DNA of 64,000 nt from Treponema socranskii subsp. paredis ATCC 35535. Its GTDB lineage: Bacteria; Spirochaetota; Spirochaetia; Treponematales; Treponemataceae. Under the pieces are notes generated by a model that saw only the letters and a program-made list of their open reading frames with translations, was not told the DNA's origin and ran no database searches. Made by a program: the position numbers and the translations under genes. Below, piece by piece: positions 18,160-26,778 of the stretch (position 1 is its first letter; each line of letters begins with the position of its first letter). The stretch spans positions 1,664,875-1,728,874 of the forward strand of contig KE332515.1 of the NCBI GenBank assembly GCA_000413015.1. Direction: 5' to 3'.

Positions 18160-19235
18160 CGAACATCATGGTCACCGGCGGCGCCGGTTTTATCGGCTGC
18201 AATTTTATCCGCTTTTTGCTCGGAAGCGAAAGCGGCTTTGACGGGCGCGTCGTCAACGTCGATTGCCTCTCCTACGCGGGCAACCTCGAAAGCCTTGCCG
18301 ACATCGAAACCGAGTACGGCTCGTCGCGCTATTTTTTTGAAAAAGCCGACATCTGCGACAGGACGGAAATCGAACGTATTTTAAAACAGTACGATATCGA
18401 TACGATCGTACACTTTGCGGCGGAAAGTCACGTCGACCGTTCCATTTTGGGGCCGGAAACGTTTATAAAAACGAACGTTATGGGAACCTTTACGCTGCTC
18501 GACGCCACGCGCAATTTTTGGCAAAGACCGGACGGTTCGATGCGCGAAGACGTGCTCTTTCACCACATAAGCACCGACGAAGTGTACGGCTCGCTCGGTG
18601 CGACGGGAGCTTTTTCCGAAACGACGCCCTACGATCCGCGCTCTCCGTATTCGGCGAGCAAGGCGTCGAGCGATCACATCGCGTCGGCATACAGCCACAC
18701 GTACGGTTTACCGCTTACGCTTTCGAACTGCTCGAATAATTACGGACCCTATCAGTTTCCCGAAAAACTCATCCCCCTCATGATCGCAAATATCCGTGAC
18801 GGAAAGGAACTTCCGGTATACGGCGAGGGCACGAACGTGCGCGATTGGATTTACGTCGAAGATCATAACCGCGCGGTGTACCTCATTTTGCAAAAAGGCG
18901 AGGCCGGGCAAAAATACAATATCGGCGGAGAAAACGAACTGCAAAATATCGAACTGCTGCGAAAACTCATCGAGCTTACGGCGGGCGAACTGCATAAAGA
19001 CGTCGCCGACGTTGAAAAGACGATCGTCCATGTAAAAGACCGCCCCGGACACGACCTCCGCTACGCGATCGACTGCACGAAAATCAAAACCGAACTCGGC
19101 TGGCAGCGCAAAGTTTCGTTCGATGAAGGACTTCACCGTACGGTGTCGTGGTATCTTTCGCATCGGGATTGGGTCGATCATATCCTTTCCGGCGAATATA
19201 AAACGTGGATTGCGGAAAATTACGCGAAGCGGTGA
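18144..19235 (+). CDS. rfbB: dTDP-glucose 4,6-dehydratase
   Basis: NAD-dependent short-chain dehydratase making dTDP-4-keto-6-deoxyglucose. It has the Rossmann motif TGGAGFIG at residues 11-18, HFAAESHVDRS, the ISTDEVYGSLG block and catalytic YSASK. It has 363 residues, typical of RmlB. The gene order A-C-B is complete up to the 4-keto-rhamnose step; the reductase RfbD is not in this window. Confidence 0.95.
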   Translation: MARKLTNIMVTGGAGFIGCNFIRFLLGSESGFDGRVVNVDCLSYAGNLESLADIETEYGSSRYFFEKADICDRTEIERILKQYDIDTIVHFAAESHVDRSILGPETFIKTNVMGTFTLLDATRNFWQRPDGSMREDVLFHHISTDEVYGSLGATGAFSETTPYDPRSPYSASKASSDHIASAYSHTYGLPLTLSNCSNNYGPYQFPEKLIPLMIANIRDGKELPVYGEGTNVRDWIYVEDHNRAVYLILQKGEAGQKYNIGGENELQNIELLRKLIELTAGELHKDVADVEKTIVHVKDRPGHDLRYAIDCTKIKTELGWQRKVSFDEGLHRTVSWYLSHRDWVDHILSGEYKTWIAENYAKR

Positions 19236-19346
19236 GAAAAAAATATAAAGCTGCTGAATAAAAAATATATTTTCGCATGTCAATAGTTTTCGCATTGTCA
19301 ATTTTATTTTTTTGCAGATAATTTTATTTTATCGTTATTAAATTTC

Positions 19347-19374
19347 TTGACAAAATGGGGGGGGGTAATATAGT
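19347..19374 (+). promoter_or_regulatory. Promoter with 9-G tract in spacer (phase-variation type)
   Basis: TTGACA (19347-19352) and TATAGT (19369-19374) match sigma-70 boxes at 16-base spacing. The spacer contains an uninterrupted run of nine G residues (19357-19365). Slippage in this run would change spacer length and switch the outer-membrane protein gene on or off, as shown for poly-G promoters of Treponema pallidum membrane-protein genes. Confidence 0.8.
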
Positions 19375-19413
19375 AGAAAATATTAAAAGTATAACACAAG
19401 GAGGCTATAGGAA

Positions 19414-20061
19414 ATGAAAAAACTCTGTGCGGTTTCGGCAATGCTCTTGTTTGTGTTGCCGTTTTGTTTTGCGCAAAACTTTTTGCCGAAAGGGACGTAT
19501 CGTTCTCCGTTTGAAAACGGTATGTCCGCAATAAGCAAAGGCGGAGGCATAAGAGGACAGCGTTTTCTTACGCCGATCATCGGATATGAAAATTATGTTG
19601 TTCCTGGTGAAAGTAATACAAATGCGGCGTTATTGGGCTTGGATTTTATGTACCGCAGAAATTCGGGCTTTACCGTTTGGTTCAACAACGCTCTCATTTT
19701 AGGGAATGCTATTTATACGACTCGCAAATATACATATTTTCCCTATTATTCAAGTTACTATTATCAAGATGGCGGTTTCGTATCCGGCTGGGCGGGCGAG
19801 TTCCTTTTAGGATATTCGAAAACGGCAAGGAATCACCAATTCGATTTCGGAGCGGGACTGCAAACGGCATTCGGATTCGGAGATGCACTTTTAGCCGAAT
19901 TCGCCGCGTTCGCATTTCGATTCGATTATGCGTGTTTTTTCAACGGCAAAGTCGGAATAACGGCCTGCATTACGGACGGATTGGGATACGGAATGGTAGG
20001 AAATTTGCCGGGCTTTATAAACGCTTTCAGCATAAAACTCGGACCCGTTTTTAAATTATAA
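19414..20061 (+). CDS. Predicted small outer-membrane beta-barrel protein
   Basis: A 215-residue exported protein. The signal peptide MKKLCAVSAMLLFVLPFCFAQ is followed by a mature part that alternates hydrophobic and polar residues with many Gly, Phe and Tyr, e.g. NAALLGLDFMYRRNSGFTVWFNNALILG and GKVGITACITDGLGYGM. It ends in GPVFKL, consistent with an eight-stranded barrel. Length and promoter type resemble the OmpW-like TP0126 of T. pallidum, but I cannot confirm homology. Strong GGAGG Shine-Dalgarno. Probably cotranscribed with the lipoprotein gene at 20087. Confidence 0.7.
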   Translation: MKKLCAVSAMLLFVLPFCFAQNFLPKGTYRSPFENGMSAISKGGGIRGQRFLTPIIGYENYVVPGESNTNAALLGLDFMYRRNSGFTVWFNNALILGNAIYTTRKYTYFPYYSSYYYQDGGFVSGWAGEFLLGYSKTARNHQFDFGAGLQTAFGFGDALLAEFAAFAFRFDYACFFNGKVGITACITDGLGYGMVGNLPGFINAFSIKLGPVFKL

Positions 20062-20086
20062 TCAATTTATTTTGAGGAGCATTAAT

Positions 20087-20554
20087 ATGAAAAAATTTTT
20101 CAGTCTTTTTTCGGCGGCGGCAACGATATTGATTTTGGCATCCTGTTCAAGCATTCCGCCTTCCGTAAGTGAAATAAACAGAATGCGGCACAACGAACCG
20201 GTAATGCCGGAAATTCCTTATGAAGCATATACGGCAGTCGGCCGCGTAAGCGGAGAAGGAAGCGTTTCAAACGTACGGACATCGACCGGTTTATTTGAGG
20301 GTGATACCGGAAATTACGGCAGCCTGGATAATTTCGACGCCATCTACCTTAATATCAACGAAAAAACGGTAATCGCTCCGCCGACGCCTTTCGACGCGGC
20401 GCTTGCCAATGCGGTATACAAAATGGTCGAACGCGCCGACGAACTTCAAGCCGATGCGGTTATTTTCGTACGTACAAAAACGAAGATCACCGATGACAAG
20501 GGCAAGCGAACGGTTTCCGTTCAAATAAGCGGTTTGGCGGTAAAATTAAAGTAA
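20087..20554 (+). CDS. Lipoprotein, hypothetical
   Basis: A 155-residue predicted lipoprotein. The leader MKKFFSLFSAAATILILASC has a LASC lipobox. The mature part includes AYTAVGRVSGEGSV and a C-terminal ADELQADAVIFVRTKTKITDDKGKRTVSVQISGLAVKLK, which resembles the SIMPL/heavy-metal-binding style 'ADAV' fold only vaguely. ATG at 20087 with GAGGAG upstream. It lies 25 bp after the barrel protein and shares its phase-variable promoter. Confidence 0.7.
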   Translation: MKKFFSLFSAAATILILASCSSIPPSVSEINRMRHNEPVMPEIPYEAYTAVGRVSGEGSVSNVRTSTGLFEGDTGNYGSLDNFDAIYLNINEKTVIAPPTPFDAALANAVYKMVERADELQADAVIFVRTKTKITDDKGKRTVSVQISGLAVKLK

Positions 20555-20632
20555 CATCGAAAGCGGGACTGTTCAACCGACTCGTTTTCGAATCGGCACG
20601 TCCCCTTCGATTCGGCACGAAAATCCGCCCAA

Positions 20633-20664
20633 AGCCGCTCGAAAGCGTTTTTTCGGCTGCTTTT
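20633..20664 (+). terminator. Probable terminator after the lipoprotein gene
   Basis: AGCCG (20633-20637) and CGGCT (20654-20658) enclose a smaller CGCT-CGAA-AGCG stem with a T6 run, followed by GCTTTTTG. About 80 bases past the stop codon. Confidence 0.5.
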
Positions 20665-20702
20665 TGTACCGATTTTTATTTTTGATTTATTGAATAATCA
20701 CC

Positions 20703-20731
20703 TTGATTTATAGTCGGTAATCCTGTATACT
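20703..20731 (+). promoter_or_regulatory. Sigma-70 promoter of the 76-aa gene
   Basis: TTGATT (20703-20708), a 17-base spacer and TATACT (20726-20731), 35 bases upstream of the ATG at 20766. Confidence 0.65.
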
Positions 20732-20765
20732 TAACATATATATTTTACATTGGGGTAAAGAGAGT

Positions 20766-20996
20766 ATGAGTGATATTTATATCAATTATAACGGAAAATC
20801 GGGATTCAGCAGAGCGGCTGCCAAAAGCGCGCTTGCCGGTACGGCGATAAGCTATGCGGATTTTAAAGGAGTCAGCGGCGATATAAAACCGGGCAGCGAT
20901 GTCGCATACGGCATCACAATGAGCGACGGAGACGTACAGGATTTTATCGCAAACTACGAAGTGGATTCGATTTTTACCGACGCAGAAAAAGGCTGA
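20766..20996 (+). CDS. Small hypothetical protein (76 aa)
   Basis: A soluble, slightly acidic 76-residue protein starting MSDIYINYNGKSGFSRAAAKSALAG, with no signal peptide, membrane segment or cysteine. It has its own good promoter, a GGGGTAAAGAGAG ribosome-binding region and a terminator, which argues for a real gene. I do not recognise the family. Confidence 0.6.
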   Translation: MSDIYINYNGKSGFSRAAAKSALAGTAISYADFKGVSGDIKPGSDVAYGITMSDGDVQDFIANYEVDSIFTDAEKG

Positions 20997-21050
20997 TTAT
21001 TCTTTCGAAACGTACATCACAGACCGTTTTATTCTGCAATTGATTCGCAG

Positions 21051-21087
21051 TAAAAACTTCGTTCCGCAAGGGACGGAGTTTTTTTTT
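21051..21087 (+). terminator. Rho-independent terminator of the 76-aa gene
   Basis: AAAACTTCGTTCC pairs with GGGACGGAGTTTT (with G-U pairs) around GCAA, followed by a T-run. It ends about 25 bases before the next ATG. Confidence 0.8.
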
Positions 21088-21112
21088 ACCGCTGTCAGGA
21101 GAATTATTAATT

Positions 21113-22285
21113 ATGACGGAATTACTTCTTAAATACGGATGCAACCCGAATCAAAAACCTTCCCGCGTATTTATGGAAAAAGGAAAGCTGCCGTTTGCAG
21201 TTTTAAACGGAATGCCGGGCTATATCAATCTTCTCGACGCGCTGAACGGATGGCAGCTTGTTAAAGAGCTGCGTGCCGTAAGCGGCATAAGCGCAGCAGC
21301 TTCGTTTAAGCACGTATCGCCCGCGGGAGCCGCCGTCGGTTTGCCGCTTTCCGATACGCTCAAGCGCATATATTTTACGGGAGATGTCGAACTTTCGCCG
21401 CTCGCTTCCGCCTATGCCCGTGCACGCGGCGCCGACCGTATGTCGTCGTTCGGCGATTTTATCGCACTGTCCGATCCTTGCGACGAAGCGACGGCTCGCC
21501 TCATCGCAAAAGAAGTGTCCGACGGCGTTATCGCGCCCGGCTACGACGGCACCGCACTCGATATTTTAAAATCAAAAAAAAAAGGCGCATACGTCGTACT
21601 TCAAATAGACGGCTCATACGTTCCCGAAGAAATCGAACGGAAACAAGTGTTCGGCATTACGTTCGAACAGGGACGAAACAATGCAGTCATCGACTCGTCG
21701 TGTTTGAAAAATATCGTAACGAAAAACAAAACGCTTTCCGATACCGACAGATTAAATTTATTAATTTCGCTCATCGTGCTGAAGTACACGCAGTCGAACA
21801 GCGTCGCCTTTGTCAAAGACGGACAGGCGATCGGAGTCGGTGCGGGACAGCAGTCGAGAGTTCACTGCACGCGTCTCGCTGCAAGCAAAGCGGATACATG
21901 GTGGCTCCGCCGGTCGCCCCAAGCACTCGCCCTTGAATTCCGCGATGATATAAAGAGAGCCGAACGCGACAATGCGATCGACGTATACGTCGGAAACGAA
22001 TCCTGCGACATACTCGCGGACGGTGCGTGGCAAAAAGTATTCAAAACGAAGCCGCCCGTTTTTACGGAAGAAGAAAAGCGCGCATGGATTTCGAAAAATA
22101 CCGGCGTCGCCGTCGGAAGCGATGCGTTTTTTCCGTTCGGCGACAACATCGAGCGTGCACATAAAAGCGGAGCTTCCGTCGTTGCCGAACCCGGCGGTTC
22201 GATCCGCGACGATGACGTCATACGCACATGCGACGCATACGGTATGGTTATGGCCTTTACCGGTATGCGCCTTTTTCACCACTGA
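21113..22285 (+). CDS. Stand-alone AICAR formyltransferase
   Basis: Phosphoribosylaminoimidazolecarboxamide formyltransferase, the ninth step of purine synthesis. At 390 residues it has only the AICARFT part of PurH. The active-site Lys-His lies in AASFKHVSPAGAAVGLPL, and VLKYTQSNSVAFVKDGQAIGVGAGQQSRVHCTRLA and the C-terminal FPFGDNIERAHKSGASVVAEPGGSIRDDDVI are typical. The N-terminal IMP-cyclohydrolase domain of classical PurH is absent, so another protein must close the ring. Monocistronic, convergent with pyrE. Confidence 0.9.
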   Translation: MTELLLKYGCNPNQKPSRVFMEKGKLPFAVLNGMPGYINLLDALNGWQLVKELRAVSGISAAASFKHVSPAGAAVGLPLSDTLKRIYFTGDVELSPLASAYARARGADRMSSFGDFIALSDPCDEATARLIAKEVSDGVIAPGYDGTALDILKSKKKGAYVVLQIDGSYVPEEIERKQVFGITFEQGRNNAVIDSSCLKNIVTKNKTLSDTDRLNLLISLIVLKYTQSNSVAFVKDGQAIGVGAGQQSRVHCTRLAASKADTWWLRRSPQALALEFRDDIKRAERDNAIDVYVGNESCDILADGAWQKVFKTKPPVFTEEEKRAWISKNTGVAVGSDAFFPFGDNIERAHKSGASVVAEPGGSIRDDDVIRTCDAYGMVMAFTGMRLFHH

Positions 22286-22382
22286 GCGATGTGCCGCGTG
22301 CAATGCACCTTTTTTTCCGATTGAGCGCGCGCGGCATTTTGCGGATCATGCAGGGTGAGTGCTTTTTCAAGGCGTCGCACTT

Positions 22383-23060
22383 TCAGCGCTTCGCACCCCA
22401 TTGAGCGTAGTAGTCATCGAGCGATTTTTTGATGTCGTCGGTGATGATCGTTTTATCACCGTGCGTGTAAAGCGCGTCGATAACGTCGTCCATCGAAACG
22501 ATCGCGCGGGCGGGAAAACCGTAGGATGCACTTATTTCGTCGAGCGCGCTTTTGTCCGTCGTAAGACCCTTTTCCATTCTGTTTATCGACACGACCAAAC
22601 CGATGATTTTCGCTTTTTCGCTCTGCGCTTTGATGATCGGATACGTTTCTTCGATCGATTTGCCGCTCGTCGTTACGTCTTCGATTATTAAAACTCTGTC
22701 GCCGTCTGAAATTTTTCCGCCGAGCAAAATGCCCGCTTCTCCATGGTCTTTCGCTTCTTTACGGTTCGACGAATAGCGTACTGCTTTGCCGTACAATTCG
22801 TCATAAGCTATCGCCGTTGCGACGCCGAGCGGGATACCCTTGTACGCAGGTCCGAAAAGCACATCGAAATCGTCGCCGAAATTGTCATGAATCGCCTTTG
22901 CATAAAATTTGCCGAGCTGTAAAAGCTGAGAGCCCGTCACGTATGCGCCCGCGTTGATAAAAAACGGTGAATGCCGCCCGCTTTTGAGCGTAAACGATCC
23001 GAACGCGAGTGCGCCGCACGAAACCATAAAATCGATAAACTCTTTTTGATAATCGGTCAT
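22383..23060 (-). CDS. pyrE: Orotate phosphoribosyltransferase
   Basis: Forms orotidine-5'-phosphate from orotate and PRPP. It has 225 residues with the PRPP-binding motif RVLIIEDVTTSGKS, plus FTLKSGRHSPFFINAG and FGPAYKGIPLGVATA typical of PyrE. Its ATG overlaps the TGA of the Rpn-type gene (ATGA), so the two are cotranscribed and translationally coupled. Confidence 0.95.
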   Translation of the reverse strand: MTDYQKEFIDFMVSCGALAFGSFTLKSGRHSPFFINAGAYVTGSQLLQLGKFYAKAIHDNFGDDFDVLFGPAYKGIPLGVATAIAYDELYGKAVRYSSNRKEAKDHGEAGILLGGKISDGDRVLIIEDVTTSGKSIEETYPIIKAQSEKAKIIGLVVSINRMEKGLTTDKSALDEISASYGFPARAIVSMDDVIDALYTHGDKTIITDDIKKSLDDYYAQWGAKR

Positions 23061-23875
23061 AGCGATTCCGACTTCGGCTGCAGTTTTTCCACTTCTTTTT
23101 GTGCGAGTCCGGTTGCCTTTGCGATATTTTCAATCGACAACCCCATATCAATTAAGTTCTTTGCCGTTTCGAGCCTCGCTTGATATGAGCCTTCGGAGAT
23201 ACCTTCTTGTTTGCCTTCAAGAATTCCTACACGCCGAGCGTCCGCTTCAAATGCACTCATTATCATATATTCGCGCCTCCTTTTGTCGTTTTGTTTTACC
23301 TCGTTTACTTTGTTTTCAAGTTCGATAATAAAATCACTGTTACTTTTCTTCCCATTCATATACTCTAAAAACGCTCGAAGTTCCGGTTTCTGCGTTTTTG
23401 CTGCTGCCCTGCTGTTAAGTATAACCTTTGTTATCCCGTCGGGCAACAGTATTTTATCGTTTTCTGTACAGGTTGTTTTAAACGTATAGACGGGAAGCCC
23501 CGCGTTCACGTAATCGAACGTACAAAAGAAGATGATAAAGGTATCGGGCAGGTTATCGTAATCCCAACCTTTATTCAGCGTACCTACGTCGATCGCCGAT
23601 TGGTAATAGCGTAATCGTTTTGCTAAGTTCTTTTGATCGGTCGTTTGCATTTCGATGTCATATAATTTTCCTCTTTCATCTCCCGCCCAAATATCGAGCC
23701 GTATACCTTTACTCGATCCCCGTTCAAAAGTCGTTTGATAAGACACTTCCGTTATGGTACCGACGGAATCCTCAAGGACAAAGTTCAGCAGTTTTTTGCA
23801 CAGAACGGCGTCTTGCATGACGGCGCAAAACATATAATCGTCGGCGATGGTTAATGCATCAAAACTTTTTCGCAT
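23057..23875 (-). CDS. Rpn/PD-(D/E)XK nuclease family transposase-like protein
   Basis: A 272-residue member of the Rpn/YhgA-like family (recombination-promoting nuclease, PDDEXK fold). The N-terminal LTIADDYMFCAVMQD and the active-site region GIRLDIWAGDERGKLYDIEMQTTDQ, with the D...E-x-Q pattern, are diagnostic. YYQSAIDVGTLNKGWDYDNLPDTFIIFFCTFD and the coiled C-terminal segment EGKQEGISEGSYQARLETAKNLI are also characteristic. ATG at 23875 with GGGGG upstream; the 23890 start is less likely. It precedes pyrE in one operon. Confidence 0.88.
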   Translation of the reverse strand: MRKSFDALTIADDYMFCAVMQDAVLCKKLLNFVLEDSVGTITEVSYQTTFERGSSKGIRLDIWAGDERGKLYDIEMQTTDQKNLAKRLRYYQSAIDVGTLNKGWDYDNLPDTFIIFFCTFDYVNAGLPVYTFKTTCTENDKILLPDGITKVILNSRAAAKTQKPELRAFLEYMNGKKSNSDFIIELENKVNEVKQNDKRRREYMIMSAFEADARRVGILEGKQEGISEGSYQARLETAKNLIDMGLSIENIAKATGLAQKEVEKLQPKSESL

Positions 23876-24056
23876 AAAATACCCCCGCATATATAATCGT
23901 AAAAAAGTTTGACTTTCGGAGTTTTTCGAGATGCCCTAATATGCGGTATGTCGGATTTACAGTGCGGTCGGCGGGTTTTGTACACTGCCGCAGATGCATG
24001 CATTGCATTGACAATAAGTTTTTATTGTGTTTTTCTCTGCGACTAGGAGGAAAACA

Positions 24057-25070
24057 ATGTATCACGGACGGTTTAAAAACAGCCATTACGAAGCGGGCTA
24101 TCGGTACGGCGATCTCTTGTACAAACACGGAAAAGCGATTCGTGAAAACGATACGTTTATCGTAACGCGGGAACGGAAAGAATTCGCCGATGCGTGCCTT
24201 CCCATATATAAAAAATATTATCCCGAAGTGCTGGATGAAATCAAAGGGCTTGCTGACGGGCAGCGCAGTCCGCACGAAGATTTTTATACGTTTTTGCTGA
24301 GTATGTACTGCTTTGAATTTTCCAATCGGTGCACGTGTTTTGCCTTTAAGGATGACGAACATATCGTATTTGCGCGGAACAGCGATTTCCTTGTAAAACT
24401 GGAAAAGCTGTATATGAACTGTCTGTATGCGCTCGACGGTACGTATGCGTTTAACGGAAACACGACCGCGTTTATCGAAATGGAAGACGGGATCAACGAA
24501 TACGGTTTAGCTGCGGGTCTGACTTTTGTATATCCCGTCATAAAAAATGCGGGATTGAATTCGGGTATACTGGTACGCTATATACTCGAAAAATGCAAAA
24601 CGACGGAAGAAGCGATCGCATGCATACGGGCTTTACCGATCGCATCTCAGCAGACGATTTCCGTCATCGATAATACCGGAGCGATGGCAGTCATCGAATG
24701 CAATTGCCGCCGAATCGAAATCATTCGGCCGACTGCCGGCGATAATTTTATTGTAGCAACGAACGGTTTTCATTCCGGAAAAATGAAACTGTACGAAAAG
24801 CACGGTATCGACGATTGGAGATCGGATGAGCGCTATGAAGTTGCCCGTACGGCGCTGAAAGAAAACCGGCGCTGTTTTTCAATCGAATTGGCGAAATCGA
24901 TTTTAAAAGGACGCTTCGGATTTATGTGCCGGTACGACAGGAAAACAGGAGCCGATACCGTTTGGTCGGTAGTATACGACGTCAAACACAAAAAGATATA
25001 TCGTGCGGAAGGGAATCCCGGCAGAAAGCGATTCAAAGAAGATGCACGATTTGGATTTATTAATTATTAA
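24057..25070 (+). CDS. C45/acyl-CoA:6-APA acyltransferase-like Ntn-hydrolase
   Basis: A 337-residue protein of the penicillin acyltransferase-like Ntn family, whose members self-cleave before an N-terminal Cys and hydrolyse or transfer acyl groups. The likely nucleophile lies in FSNRCTCFAFKDDEHIVFARNSDF, followed by the family's typical NEYGLAAGLTFV and RYILEKCKTTEEAI. No signal peptide, so cytoplasmic. ATG at 24057 after AGGAGG. A TTGACA at 24008-24013 with a weak -10 is upstream. Substrate unknown. Confidence 0.82.
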   Translation: MYHGRFKNSHYEAGYRYGDLLYKHGKAIRENDTFIVTRERKEFADACLPIYKKYYPEVLDEIKGLADGQRSPHEDFYTFLLSMYCFEFSNRCTCFAFKDDEHIVFARNSDFLVKLEKLYMNCLYALDGTYAFNGNTTAFIEMEDGINEYGLAAGLTFVYPVIKNAGLNSGILVRYILEKCKTTEEAIACIRALPIASQQTISVIDNTGAMAVIECNCRRIEIIRPTAGDNFIVATNGFHSGKMKLYEKHGIDDWRSDERYEVARTALKENRRCFSIELAKSILKGRFGFMCRYDRKTGADTVWSVVYDVKHKKIYRAEGNPGRKRFKEDARFGFINY

Positions 25071-25160
25071 TTGCACCGCACAACTTCAATTTATTAACCA
25101 AATCGACAACCGCGGTTTATTAATCACTCTGCACGATTGCGATTTATTAATTACACCGCG
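25056..25160. repeat. Degenerate TTATTAA-type short repeats at gene ends
   Basis: The ends of the acyltransferase and holA genes and the gap between them carry three to four imperfect units with the pattern GATTTATTAAT...TGCACCGC or TGCACGATTGCG, spaced about 30-40 bases. They look like decayed tandem duplications. Confidence 0.5.
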
Positions 25161-26164
25161 CTTTCATACGCGGCACAGGACGCGCCTTTTTTGACGACCG
25201 TTTCGTAGATGACGCGCTGCAAAAGAACGTCTTCGAAAAGCGCACCGCTCGAGCGGATTTCCATGTCGGCGCTTGCGATGCCGGCAAGGATCGCCGCGGT
25301 CTGTCCCGCCGTCCAAATCGAAGAAGCGCGGCTGTACTGCGCTTTCGCTTTTTTGCTCGAAAAGCCGTGCGTCTTTAACGTAAAATCGTCGCTTTGCCCC
25401 GACGATGCGAGCGCGTGCCACAGCGCAAGTCGGCGGAAACATGAAGCGAGCCCCGCGAGTATCATCACCGGAGAAGAATCTTTTGAAAGACGGATTTTTT
25501 GCAGTACGTCGAGAGAAAGTTCGAGCCTTCGCGATGCGCTTTCACTCGAAGCCATCGCCGCAAAGAGCGTAAAGGCGCTTTCGGCTCTGTTGTGCGAAAG
25601 CACCGCTTCGACATCTTGAGGCGTGATTTCGTGCGATTTCGGAAAGAGTAAAAAAAATCGCGAACATTCGGAACGGAGCGCCTGCGTATTGTTTTCGATC
25701 ATGTCGAGAATATCTTCGGCGGCTTCTTCGCCGATGCGGTATCCGTTTTTTCGGAAAAAGTTTATGAGCCACGGTACTTTCCGGTCTTCGAACATTTCCC
25801 AAAATATTTTTTTATGCGCGGAAGGAACAAGTTTTTCGAGCTTTGCGTCGACGGCTATTTCATCCGATACGAGGATAAGCGCGCTCGTCCCTTCCCCTGC
25901 CGTCTTTGCCCATGCGGATATCGCGCCGACGTCTTCCTTTTTTTTAATCGATTCCGCGGAACGCACGACGACGCACGATGCGTTTGTAAAGAGAGAGCCG
26001 CTTTGCAAAATAGTCAATATTTCCGAAACGGGCGTTTCGTTCGCATAAAAAAGATATTCGTCGAGTTCTCCGTGCGCTTTCCGCATTGCCTCTTTTACGG
26101 CGGAAACAGCGTCGTTCCGTTCGCCGAATTCGGGTCCGGTGTAAAGGTAGATCGGTGTATCCAT
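25151..26164 (-). CDS. holA: DNA polymerase III subunit delta
   Basis: Clamp-loader subunit that opens the beta clamp. It has 337 residues with the weakly conserved HolA pattern: IYLYTGPEFGERNDAVSAVKEAMRK at the N-terminus, LQSGSLFTNASCVVVRSAE, a middle lid domain with WLINFFRKNGYRIGEEAAEDIL, and a C-terminal collar domain (SRASSIWTAGQTAAILAGIASADMEIRSSGA). One base separates its ATG from the lexA stop, so it is the last gene of the hprK-ptsH-lexA-holA operon. Confidence 0.88.
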   Translation of the reverse strand: MDTPIYLYTGPEFGERNDAVSAVKEAMRKAHGELDEYLFYANETPVSEILTILQSGSLFTNASCVVVRSAESIKKKEDVGAISAWAKTAGEGTSALILVSDEIAVDAKLEKLVPSAHKKIFWEMFEDRKVPWLINFFRKNGYRIGEEAAEDILDMIENNTQALRSECSRFFLLFPKSHEITPQDVEAVLSHNRAESAFTLFAAMASSESASRRLELSLDVLQKIRLSKDSSPVMILAGLASCFRRLALWHALASSGQSDDFTLKTHGFSSKKAKAQYSRASSIWTAGQTAAILAGIASADMEIRSSGALFEDVLLQRVIYETVVKKGASCAAYESAV

Positions 26165-26165
26165 A

Positions 26166-26777
26166 TCAATAAGTGCGGACGATATTCGACAAAATGCCGA
26201 CGACGCGGACGTCCTGACTGTAGATCGCTTTGAATGCGGGATTTTCCGGCTGCAATCGGATGCGGTTTTTTTCTTTGTAATACCGTTTTAAAGTGATCGC
26301 TTCATCGATGACGGCGACGACGATTTGTCCGTTTTCCGCAACCGACGTCTGCTCGACGACCGCCAAATCGCCTTCGAGGATGCCCGCGTCGATCATGCTC
26401 TGCCCGCGCACGCGAAGCGCAAAATAACGCTTTCCCGGATGCACAAAGGGTTCGGTCAAATTGACGTAGCCGTCAAGATTTTCCGCTGCGAAAAGCGGCT
26501 TACCCGCGGCAACGGTTCCGAGGAGCGGCACTTTGTCGATGTAGGGACGCGAACCTTTGGGCTCGCCGTCGGTAAGTACGCGAATCGATCGCGAACGTTT
26601 TTGGCACAGCGATAAAAATCCCTTGCGCTGCAACGCGGCTATATGATCCTGCACTGCCCGAAGCGATATGCCGAAGTTATCGCTTATTTCCCGCACGGTA
26701 GGCGGATACGCATTTTCTTCGGCAAAATCGGATATAAACGCCAAAACCTGTCTTTGTCTGTCGGTGATTTCCTTCAT
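26166..26777 (-). CDS. lexA: LexA repressor
   Basis: SOS repressor with self-cleavage. The N-terminal winged helix reads TDRQRQVLAFISDFAEENAYPPTVREISDNFGIS. The cleavage site is Ala91-Gly92 in TVAAGKP, and the catalytic dyad is Ser127 (RGQSMIDAG) and Lys164 (EAITLKRY). It has 203 residues. The ATG at 26777 follows the ptsH stop by one base, so translation is coupled to HPr; the frame is also open to 26792. No SOS box was identified in front of this operon. Confidence 0.95.
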   Translation of the reverse strand: MKEITDRQRQVLAFISDFAEENAYPPTVREISDNFGISLRAVQDHIAALQRKGFLSLCQKRSRSIRVLTDGEPKGSRPYIDKVPLLGTVAAGKPLFAAENLDGYVNLTEPFVHPGKRYFALRVRGQSMIDAGILEGDLAVVEQTSVAENGQIVVAVIDEAITLKRYYKEKNRIRLQPENPAFKAIYSQDVRVVGILSNIVRTY

Positions 26778-26778
26778 G

